This document shows, one piece after another, positions 9,326 through 16,686 of a DNA stretch of 64,000 nucleotides. Both the position numbers and the translations under genes were made by a program. Location of the stretch: contig WGNL01000029.1 of NCBI GenBank assembly GCA_016124585.1, positions 62,001-126,000 on the forward strand, written 5' to 3'. Source of the stretch: Bacteroidota bacterium (GTDB taxonomy: Bacteria > Bacteroidota > Bacteroidia > Chitinophagales > Saprospiraceae). The notes below the pieces were generated by a model that saw only the letters and a list, made by a program, of their open reading frames with translations, made no database searches and was not told the DNA's origin. Position 1 is the stretch's first letter, and each line of letters opens with the position of its first letter.

Positions 9326-9431
9326 TTTTTTAGAATTTAGCTAATTAATAAAAATATACCTGTACTATAAAATGCTGAATTATGGTAACAGGTATATTTG
9401 TTATTGCAGGATTTTTTACTGGTTTTGCAGC

Positions 9432-10049
9432 TTATTTATCAGAACCGGTGCCGCTGCCGCATGCTGAATTTAATTTCATCCGCAAGGTGACAGCTTGGGC
9501 TGTAGGCAAGTAAGTAACTCTAACTGTAGCAATCTTCCCACAGGCGCACTGGACGGTGGGCAAGTGGCCTGCCTTGTGTCCGTCCACTTCCCATAGGAAG
9601 GCGAATTCCCGGTTGTCTATATCATGCCCAGGTACATAAACTTCCAAGTTGGTGCCCCCAGCAAAGCAAGGACTTTGTATTATTTTAGGCTGAAAAGTAC
9701 TGACTGGGTCGTCAATAGCGGCAATTCCTCGACTCTTGGGGTCAGGTTGTACCTCAATGTCTGTCACGGTTTTACACTCGGCCATTTTCGGTTGGACTAC
9801 CAAAGTCGCAGCTAAAATCATTTTTGAGGTACGGTCCATGCATTCTATGCAACCTGATTGAGTAGTACAGGTGGCGTCAGCTTCGGTTTGCAGTTTTTTC
9901 TCTAATGTGGGTAACGCTAAATCGCAGTATTTGACTTGACTTGAAGTAGATGTGCCTCCGTCGGTTTGAGCCTGTAACTGATTAAGGCAACAAAAGAAAA
10001 GGGTGGCGATGGCGCATGATGTGGCCAAGGAAATTGCTTTCATTTTCAT
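9432..10049 (-). CDS. Secreted Cys-rich PKD-like protein, paralogue 3 of 3
   Basis: 205 residues; the second Met (residue 3) is an equally good start. Signal peptide to about residue 27 (LQAQT). Residues 40-75 carry the same Cys pattern as the 8294-9325 protein (YCDLALPTL, ADATC, GCIEC), and residues 125-200 carry the WEVDGHKAGH / CACGKIATVRV domain of the 7713-8102 protein. It therefore looks like the full-length ancestor form of which the other two are a shortened and an extended version. No catalytic motif is visible. Confidence 0.7.
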   Translation of the reverse strand: MKMKAISLATSCAIATLFFCCLNQLQAQTDGGTSTSSQVKYCDLALPTLEKKLQTEADATCTTQSGCIECMDRTSKMILAATLVVQPKMAECKTVTDIEVQPDPKSRGIAAIDDPVSTFQPKIIQSPCFAGGTNLEVYVPGHDIDNREFAFLWEVDGHKAGHLPTVQCACGKIATVRVTYLPTAQAVTLRMKLNSACGSGTGSDK

Positions 10050-10198
10050 AATGGTTTATATTAAAAGTGATGAAAAATTAAATCCAGTTTTTTGATTAAT
10101 TGAGACAAAGCATGAAAATCAAATCATTTAGATTTCTGTATTCTTTTCATTCTCATATTGTAAAATCGTTATCACCTGCTTATTGGTGAAATTAAAAA

Positions 10199-11020
10199 TT
10201 ATTCCAACAAAACGAATCCTGCCCAGAAAAAAGGGTTCTGATATTTTTCCCGCATCTCTTTTTGCGCAGCACGAAATGCATCCTGGATAGTCATTTTATC
10301 CAATAGCCATTTTGTGTAAAAGGTCGTCATCAGTTCTTGGGTCTGGAAATCGGGCACTTGCCACAGGGGCATGATGATATTTTTTGCACCTGCTATTTTA
10401 AATGCCCGTTGGAGACCACATACACCTTCGTTACCTTGTATATCGCCAAGCCCTTTTTCACAAGCAGACAGCACAACCAGCATTGTGTTGGAGAGATTCA
10501 TCTGACTGATTTCATAGGCTGTCAGAATGCCATCCTCCATACCCGGCCGCATGGGGCGACCGTTTTCCCAAGCGTAGTTTGTGCCTGCCATGATAAGCCC
10601 AGAGCGCATCATGGGCTGTTCGGAAACCTTGAAGAATGGCTCATTTTTTTCGCCAACGCTGTTCCGCTCATCGGCACCAGTTGGGGGCACATCTGGGAAG
10701 AAAAAACCATGCGTGGCGATATGCAAAACCTTGGGTGAAGGGGCAGTAGAACCGATGGCTTTGAACGCTGCTTCACTGGCATCACCCCCACGGAGGGTGT
10801 GACTCTGATAGCCGTTGGATTTCAGAATCGGGTCGATTGCTAGGACTTTCCGGCTGGCGAAGCGCAGGTCGGGGATGTCGGGGCTTTGATAGTCGGAGAT
10901 GCCGACGACGACGGCGTAGGTGCTGCCAGTCTTGGGGATACTGATGGGGGAGGCACCTTTCTCCTGACCGAAAAGACAGATGGACAGGAGAAGAAATGGC
11001 AGGAGGATGTAGTATTTCAT
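10199..11020 (-). CDS. Exported CHAT-domain peptidase with caspase-TPR-type N-terminus (hybrid)
   Basis: 273 residues from the ATG at 11020, chosen because a signal peptide (1-19, ICLFGQ) follows at once; the longer frame to 11092 has none. Residues 33-55 (TYAVVVGISDYQ...IPDLRFA) are almost the same as the start of the caspase-TPR paralogues at 11708-19047. From about residue 57 the sequence changes to a CHAT domain: HIATHGFFFP with His104, LSACEKGLG with Cys187, then GLQRAFKIAGAK and PLWQVPDFQTQELM. CHAT is a caspase-related cysteine protease fold, best known as the caspase-like TPR-CHAT effector of type III-E CRISPR. Here it is exported and has no TPRs. It looks like a recombination between a caspase paralogue and a CHAT gene. 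Confidence 0.85.
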   Translation of the reverse strand: MKYYILLPFLLLSICLFGQEKGASPISIPKTGSTYAVVVGISDYQSPDIPDLRFASRKVLAIDPILKSNGYQSHTLRGGDASEAAFKAIGSTAPSPKVLHIATHGFFFPDVPPTGADERNSVGEKNEPFFKVSEQPMMRSGLIMAGTNYAWENGRPMRPGMEDGILTAYEISQMNLSNTMLVVLSACEKGLGDIQGNEGVCGLQRAFKIAGAKNIIMPLWQVPDFQTQELMTTFYTKWLLDKMTIQDAFRAAQKEMREKYQNPFFWAGFVLLE

Positions 11021-11107
11021 AAAATAGCTCTTTATAGCAATGGCAATGGTTTTTTGGTCAGGTCTTTCAAACTTTTGGAAAGCCTCGATCAATGAGAGAA
11101 GGTTGTG

Positions 11108-11554
11108 CTATTCGCCACCATCTGTAAGTGTACATCCACATGCCTGATATAACATTGCTGGCGTACACTCAACATAATTAGCAACGTGTTCTGGTAGAAT
11201 GATAACATATTGATTGCCGCTACCACCACAGTTTTCGTACAGTCCTGCTATAACAGTCAAGCATGGCATTGCATCAATTTCCGTCCCCCTCGATTTGGGA
11301 CGGTTTTGATACTCCATCGCCAACTTCTCTGCTTCTTGGGGGTGCAGGTTTCGTATGTACGCCATAATTTCCTCTTTGGAACCTTTCTGCATTTCTTCGG
11401 GCAGGACAAATACCATCGGCGCTTTGGAAGCGGCTACCTCTTTTTTGGAAGTTGTTTCGCCTGCGCCTGAAATGGATTTAGTATGGGTGCAGCTGTAAGC
11501 GCAAATGGCAAAAATTAAAATTGCCAAGGAGAGGATGAAATGTTGTGATTTCAT
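11108..11554 (-). CDS. Lipoprotein, function unknown
   Basis: 148 residues from the ATG at 11554; the 26 residues of the longer frame before it lack a signal. The start gives a lipoprotein signal with lipobox ICAYSC (Cys about 22). The mature protein is Lys/Glu rich, with an amphipathic helix (KEEIMAYIRNLHPQEAEKLAMEY), then a Cys-rich end (MPCLTV, YENCGG, VECTP, YQACGCTL). The cysteine-rich C-terminus recalls the secreted trio at 7713-10049 but has no clear common motif. It lies between the CHAT hybrid and the caspase-TPR operon, in the same direction. No function can be given. Confidence 0.65.
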   Translation of the reverse strand: MKSQHFILSLAILIFAICAYSCTHTKSISGAGETTSKKEVAASKAPMVFVLPEEMQKGSKEEIMAYIRNLHPQEAEKLAMEYQNRPKSRGTEIDAMPCLTVIAGLYENCGGSGNQYVIILPEHVANYVECTPAMLYQACGCTLTDGGE

Positions 11555-11707
11555 TTTAAAAAGATTTAAGGTTGTGAAAAAATTGATTGACATTACTGGA
11601 CATTCATCCAGTTTTATTGAGATCTTTATCACTGTGAATGTCGATTATTTAAAAAGCATTTTTGTGGCAGCCTGTTAGGACATAGTTTTTAAGCTAATAT
11701 TCTTGAA

Positions 11708-14185
11708 TCATTTGCCTGTTTGGTCGGGGAAGTATTTTTTCATCAGGGCTTTGAACCCATCACTGTTTCGGATATTATCCAAGTCGCTATCTTCCATATA
11801 TTTACTAAAAGGTATGCTCTCCAACGCCAAAGTTTTTTCCAACCAAACCAGGGCTTGCTGCTCGTCTTGCTTAAGGCTGTACATACATGCCATATTGTAT
11901 TTTGCCCATTGATCTTTGGGGTCTAATGACAAAGCTTTTCTAAAGTATTTTTCTGCCTCATCCAACCGTCGCTGCTCCATGAAGAAAAGCCCAGGACTGT
12001 TATAAAAATTAATATTGGTTGAATCGAGTTGGATGGCTTTTTTGAATTGTTGCTCAGCCTCGGCATAGCGGTGGGTCTTTGTATAAATATGCCCCAAATT
12101 ACATTGGATGGTGGCATTGGTCGAATCGAGTTGGATGGCTTTTTTGTATTGTTGTTCAGCCTCGGCATTTCGATTCATTATTGAATAAATAACCGCAAGG
12201 TTGCTATGATTAATTGCTCTAGTCGAGTCGAGTTGGATAGCTTTCTTTAATAGTTCCTCAGCTTCTGCATAACGATTTTTTTTGGCATAAACAATCCCCA
12301 AGTTGGCATAAAATACATACGAAGTCGAATCAAGTTGAATACCTTTTTTGTAGATGGCTTCAGCTTCCTCTAAGCGGTTTGTGTTTTCATAGACAATTCC
12401 CAATAAGGCGTAGGTGGGAATAAAAGTCGAATCGAGCTGAATAGCTTTTTTTAAATATATTTCTGCGTTGAGAAATTCATTTTTATTCATGTAAATATTT
12501 CCCCAAACCTCCCACACTGCCGCCGAATTGGAATCCAATTGCATAGCCTGGTTTAGATAGTAAATTGCCTTATCAAAATCTCTGTGTTTTTCGGAATACA
12601 TAAATGCCAAATCGGTATAGGGAAGCACCCAGGCAGGATTCAAATCCTTGGCCTTTTGGGTATATATTTCAGCTGAATCGGGCTGAAGCAGGTTGTAACA
12701 AAATACTTTGCTCATCTGCCAATAGGCCTGAGGCAGTTCCGCCTGCCAGTCGAGCGCAGTACGGAAGGCTGCCAGTGCCCGTCCGGCCAGTTCTTGGTTG
12801 GGGTTGCGGTCGGAGTTCGCCAGCAGGTAGCCCTCGAAAAAATACCTCCTCGCCTGCAGGGTGGCGTACATGTAATGGTCCTTCCCCAGCAAGTCTGCTG
12901 CCCGCCCGAGGAGGCGGGGATATGACCTGACTTTCTCGGTAAACACTTTTATGGGCAGTAGCCCTTTTGGGCCGCTTGCCGCTGCGCTCAGCAATTGGTC
13001 ATCGCTGTTCTTCATCCAATTGTTCATCACCTGCTGTGCGTCGTCCTGCAGGGCGGCGGCATAGTTCCTTTTCATAAAACCCTGGAGTGGTGCGAGCCCC
13101 TCCACCTGCGTCAGTTGGGCATAGTAATCCTCGGCACAATTTCCGGCAGGTTCCAGAAAGCGTTTTTCTTCCACGGCTAGCTTGAAGGCCCGGTACATCT
13201 GCCGGATGCTCGAGTCCACCTTCGCCAGCACCTCGTCCTCAAATCCCCTGCCCTCCGTGGCGGCGAAAATGGGAAGCCCCTTCTCCTTCGACTTTTTCAG
13301 TGCTGTCAGGATGGAGGCGTCCACTGTGGCCAACCGCTCCGTTTTGTTGCCCAACAGCATGGGGACTTGGCTCTGGGGGGAAGCTTCCAAGGTCACATGG
13401 TCCTCCAGGTAGCGGTCAATCTCGCCAGTGGTGACCGTGCCGTCGGCGTTGCGGTCGGCGAGTCCGAACAGGCCGTCCACGAGATGGTAGCTGAAGCAGC
13501 CCCTGCCCCCTCCCCACTGTTCACCTTCCATGCTGTACTCGTTGGGCTGGCAGGAGAGTATCTTCACCTCGTTGGCGAATTGTTTGGCAAGGTTGGCACT
13601 GGTGAGCTGCCCCCCGCCGATTTGGCTGCCCGCCAGCTTCCCGGCGTGGCAGGCATCGGTGATGACGGTGACCTTGGCGAGGTTCAGTGTGGAAAGCGTG
13701 GTGACAACCTCCTGCAAAAATGCCAGCGAGTAGGTGCCGCCGCCCATGTACACCCTTGTCGGGGCATCCCATGCGAGCAGGAACCCCGGCTGGGAGACGG
13801 TCTTGCGCTCCACATCTCCATGCCCGGAGAAATAGATGATGACCTGGTCGCCTTCCTTGGCCAGTTCGATCAGGGCATCAAGGGCTTCTGCGATGCGCCC
13901 GGCCGTGGCCTGCTCGTTGGTCAACAGGCTCAAATGGTCGGCATCCAAGCTCCCACCAGCGGGCGAGCGCAGGAAGTTGGCGAAAGCCTCGGCATCCCGG
14001 TCGGCAAAACGCAGGTCAGGGATGTCCTTGTCCTGGTAATCGGAGATACCGATGACAACAGCGTAGGTGCTGGTGGACTCAATATTTAGGTTGTTTGAAA
14101 TGATCGGTGAGGCACCTTTCTGCTGGGCAAAAAGGCAAACCGATAAGAAAAGGAAGATGTGGATAAGCTGATATTTCATTTTCAA
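11708..14185 (-). CDS. Exported caspase-TPR protein with recently expanded TPR array
   Basis: 825 residues: signal peptide (1-21), caspase domain (about 40-290), linker, TPR array (about 460-800). Catalytic His122 (YFSGHGDVE) and Cys179 (TDACHAGK) are present, as is SCQPNEYSMEGEQWGGGRG. Residues 244-255 (DRNADGTVTTGE) form a textbook EF-hand calcium loop (D-x-N-x-D-G...E). The TPRs are 34-residue units with nearly the same core (AEAEQQFKKAIQLDST) repeated about six times, so the array grew recently. The catalytic part is GC-rich compared with the TPR part, as in its neighbours. It is the last of four tandem paralogues; it starts 5 bp after the previous gene's stop, so co-translation is likely. 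Confidence 0.9.
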   Translation of the reverse strand: MKMKYQLIHIFLFLSVCLFAQQKGASPIISNNLNIESTSTYAVVIGISDYQDKDIPDLRFADRDAEAFANFLRSPAGGSLDADHLSLLTNEQATAGRIAEALDALIELAKEGDQVIIYFSGHGDVERKTVSQPGFLLAWDAPTRVYMGGGTYSLAFLQEVVTTLSTLNLAKVTVITDACHAGKLAGSQIGGGQLTSANLAKQFANEVKILSCQPNEYSMEGEQWGGGRGCFSYHLVDGLFGLADRNADGTVTTGEIDRYLEDHVTLEASPQSQVPMLLGNKTERLATVDASILTALKKSKEKGLPIFAATEGRGFEDEVLAKVDSSIRQMYRAFKLAVEEKRFLEPAGNCAEDYYAQLTQVEGLAPLQGFMKRNYAAALQDDAQQVMNNWMKNSDDQLLSAAASGPKGLLPIKVFTEKVRSYPRLLGRAADLLGKDHYMYATLQARRYFFEGYLLANSDRNPNQELAGRALAAFRTALDWQAELPQAYWQMSKVFCYNLLQPDSAEIYTQKAKDLNPAWVLPYTDLAFMYSEKHRDFDKAIYYLNQAMQLDSNSAAVWEVWGNIYMNKNEFLNAEIYLKKAIQLDSTFIPTYALLGIVYENTNRLEEAEAIYKKGIQLDSTSYVFYANLGIVYAKKNRYAEAEELLKKAIQLDSTRAINHSNLAVIYSIMNRNAEAEQQYKKAIQLDSTNATIQCNLGHIYTKTHRYAEAEQQFKKAIQLDSTNINFYNSPGLFFMEQRRLDEAEKYFRKALSLDPKDQWAKYNMACMYSLKQDEQQALVWLEKTLALESIPFSKYMEDSDLDNIRNSDGFKALMKKYFPDQTGK
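11935..12545 (-). repeat. Tandem 102-bp coding repeats (TPR units)
   Basis: About six consecutive 102-bp units, each encoding a 34-residue TPR ending KKAIQLDST or a close variant; the minus-strand complement of the LDST codons recurs at about 12020, 12122, 12224, 12326 and 12428. Unit spacing is regular and bases are well conserved, pointing to recent in-frame duplication. Confidence 0.8.
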
Positions 14186-14190
14186 GTGAT

Positions 14191-16611
14191 TTAGTCTTTG
14201 AACTGATCGGGGAAATGCTTCCTCATCAATCCCTGCCAGGCTGGCAGTTCTTCCAGTTCTTTAAAATTGTTGGAAATTTCATTGTAGTTGTTGTAGCCTT
14301 TTTCGATGGCTTTTTCCAAGTAATCCAAGGCGGCTTCCAGTTCCCCCATTTTTATTTTCAGGAAACATAGGTTGACATAGGTTCTGTTAAAATCTGGGTT
14401 AATGCTGATGGCCTTTAGATAGTATTTTTCGGCCTCTTCATATTGGCCTACCAATCGGTAGCTGTTTCCGAGGTTGTTCCAGCCCGGCATATAAGTGGAG
14501 TCTTCTTCCAATAATTTTGAGATGATGGGCCTGGCTTCGTCGTAGCGTTTCAGACGGAGATAGATATAACTGAGGGAGTTCCAGTTGTCTTTTTTGACAA
14601 TGGCGTCATAATGGTTCAGTTCAATGGCTTTCTCGTACGGGGCAATTGCTTCTTCCAAACGCCCCAATGCAATTAGAGTAGCCCCCATGCTTCCCCAGCC
14701 TTTGTGTTCGGTAGAGTCCAATTGGGCGGTCATTCTGTAGGCCTCAAGCGCCTGTTCGTAATTCCTGCCCATGAAGTAGGTATGCCCCAGCCGGTACCAG
14801 AATTCAGGATTGGTTGGGTCCAAGGCAATGGCTTTTTTCATTTCGTCGGCAGCCTCTTCCATTCTTCCTACCTCCCTGAGCAAGGCTGCGTAGTTAAAAT
14901 GCCAGCATGGGTACATGGCGCCTCCTTTGTCCTTGTATTTTTCAAAATATTCAAAACCTTTTGCCATGCTGGCGCTGTCCTTACCGGGGAAACTGGTCAG
15001 GTAAACACCCCATTGGTTGTACACATAAGGATGCAGTGAATCCACGGCATTGGCCTCCTTCATCAATTGGAGCACTTCATCATATTTATCGTGGCGCATC
15101 AATTCATAGCCCAAATCCACGTAGGGCAGTACCCAACCCGAAGCCAAATCGTTTGCTTTGCGGGCGCACCAAATGGCGGAATCCGTTTTGCCCAAAGTTT
15201 CATAGATAAGGCCCATCTGGTGCCAATTGATGGGCAGCTCAGGCTCCAGTTTTATGGATTGCTGAAAATAGGAAAGACATTCCCTGTTTTTCGCTTCCTC
15301 CTTCTTGTAGGAGGGGTCGCACAACACACCCTCAAAAGTGAGTTTCCTGGCTACTAATGAATTGTACATATAATGCCCCTCGCCGAGCAGTTGCGCTGCT
15401 CTTTCCAATTGTTTGGGAATTGACTCCAACTTGATGGATTTGCCGATGCAAGCCAGTTCCTGTACATCGGCTTTGAGCCAAATATTGATAATTTGCTGTG
15501 CGCTGTCTTGCAGGGCGGCTGCGAAATTCCTGCGCATACTTGAGTGGAGGCGCTGTAGTTGGGGTTCTTTTGACAATTGCTCATAATAAATATCGGCATT
15601 GGCCAAGGCAGGCTCAAAGAAGTTTTTCTGTGCCAGGCTGGTCTGGAAAGCCCGGTACATCTCCACCACTTTGGCATCTGCGTTCGCCAAAACTTCCTCC
15701 TCCATCCCCCTAGTATCCGTGGCGGCGAGGGTCTTCAACTTACCTTTTTTGGACTCCTCCAGTGCCAATAGGATGTCAGGGAATACATCCGTCAGCTTTT
15801 CAGCCCGATTGCCAATGGTCATCGGGCTTTGGCTTTGCGGGGCTACTTCGGCAGCCACCTTGCGCTCCACGTAGCGGCCGATTTCCATTAGGTTGATGCT
15901 TTGGTCGCTGTTGTTGTCGGCCAAACCATACAAACCATCCAGTAGGTGGTAACTGAAAGCACCTCTGCCTCCACCCCATTGTTCCCCTTCCATGCTGTAT
16001 TCTTCGGGCTGACAGGAAAGAATCTTGATTTCGTTGGCATACTGCTTGGCAAGGTTGTAGCCCGTTATCTGTGCACCGCCCACATTACTGCCCGACAATT
16101 TGCCGGCCCGGCAGGCATCTGCCACCAATATCACCTGGGCTTTGTTTTGGATGGACATGCTCGAAATGACTTCTTGCAACATGCCCAACGAAAAGGCACC
16201 ACCTGCCATATAAACCTTTGAGGGTGCGTCCCAACAAAGCAAGAAGCCCGGCTGTGTCAGGCTTTTTTTCTCCACATCGCCGTGACCTGAGAAGTAGATG
16301 AAGGCCCGGTCGTTTTCGCCGACCGTTTCCCAAAGCCAATCAAGCGCCGAGGCAAACTGGGCTTGCGTGGCCTGTTCGTTGATCAGCAGGCGCAGGTGGT
16401 CGTTGTCCAACGAACCGCCCGCCTTTGACCGCAGGAATTCTGCAAAAGCCTTGGCATCCCGATCGGCAAAGCGCAGGTCGGGAATGCCCTCGTCCTGATA
16501 GTCGGAAATACCGACGACGACGGCGAAGGTGTGGCCATTACTCCAATTTTTTTGCTGGGCTGATATATTGATGGATATCAACAGCATTAAAAGACAATAT
16601 ATGTACTTCAT
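14191..16611 (-). CDS. Exported caspase-TPR protein
   Basis: 806 residues from the ATG at 16611, which directly starts a signal peptide (to about residue 19, ISAQ); the frame extends 8 codons further upstream. Caspase domain about 28-275 with His110 (YFSGHGDVE) and Cys166 in ADACRAGK; Arg replaces the usual His after the Cys. SCQPEEYSMEGEQWGGGRG follows, then the EF-hand-like loop DNNSDQSINLME (232-243), which lacks the central Gly. The C-terminal half is a TPR superhelix of about nine repeats ending ...KHFPDQ. Likely exported protease with a large protein-binding arm. Located 75 bp downstream of the next paralogue, same strand, so part of one operon. Confidence 0.9.
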   Translation of the reverse strand: MKYIYCLLMLLISINISAQQKNWSNGHTFAVVVGISDYQDEGIPDLRFADRDAKAFAEFLRSKAGGSLDNDHLRLLINEQATQAQFASALDWLWETVGENDRAFIYFSGHGDVEKKSLTQPGFLLCWDAPSKVYMAGGAFSLGMLQEVISSMSIQNKAQVILVADACRAGKLSGSNVGGAQITGYNLAKQYANEIKILSCQPEEYSMEGEQWGGGRGAFSYHLLDGLYGLADNNSDQSINLMEIGRYVERKVAAEVAPQSQSPMTIGNRAEKLTDVFPDILLALEESKKGKLKTLAATDTRGMEEEVLANADAKVVEMYRAFQTSLAQKNFFEPALANADIYYEQLSKEPQLQRLHSSMRRNFAAALQDSAQQIINIWLKADVQELACIGKSIKLESIPKQLERAAQLLGEGHYMYNSLVARKLTFEGVLCDPSYKKEEAKNRECLSYFQQSIKLEPELPINWHQMGLIYETLGKTDSAIWCARKANDLASGWVLPYVDLGYELMRHDKYDEVLQLMKEANAVDSLHPYVYNQWGVYLTSFPGKDSASMAKGFEYFEKYKDKGGAMYPCWHFNYAALLREVGRMEEAADEMKKAIALDPTNPEFWYRLGHTYFMGRNYEQALEAYRMTAQLDSTEHKGWGSMGATLIALGRLEEAIAPYEKAIELNHYDAIVKKDNWNSLSYIYLRLKRYDEARPIISKLLEEDSTYMPGWNNLGNSYRLVGQYEEAEKYYLKAISINPDFNRTYVNLCFLKIKMGELEAALDYLEKAIEKGYNNYNEISNNFKELEELPAWQGLMRKHFPDQFKD

Positions 16612-16686
16612 TCGTTGGGTTGTTTTATTGTTCATAAGGGTTTAATAATCGTTTATTAGTGCCCAATATTCATTATTGAGCGTTGA

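Noticed and set aside
10199-11020. CHAT protein as part of a type III-E CRISPR (gRAMP/TPR-CHAT) system
   Set aside because: It has a signal peptide, no TPRs and no Cas7-like neighbour.
13367-14089. 240-codon + strand frame inside a caspase-TPR gene
   Set aside because: Fully antisense to the conserved catalytic domain with no recognisable protein features; arises from GC-rich codon use.
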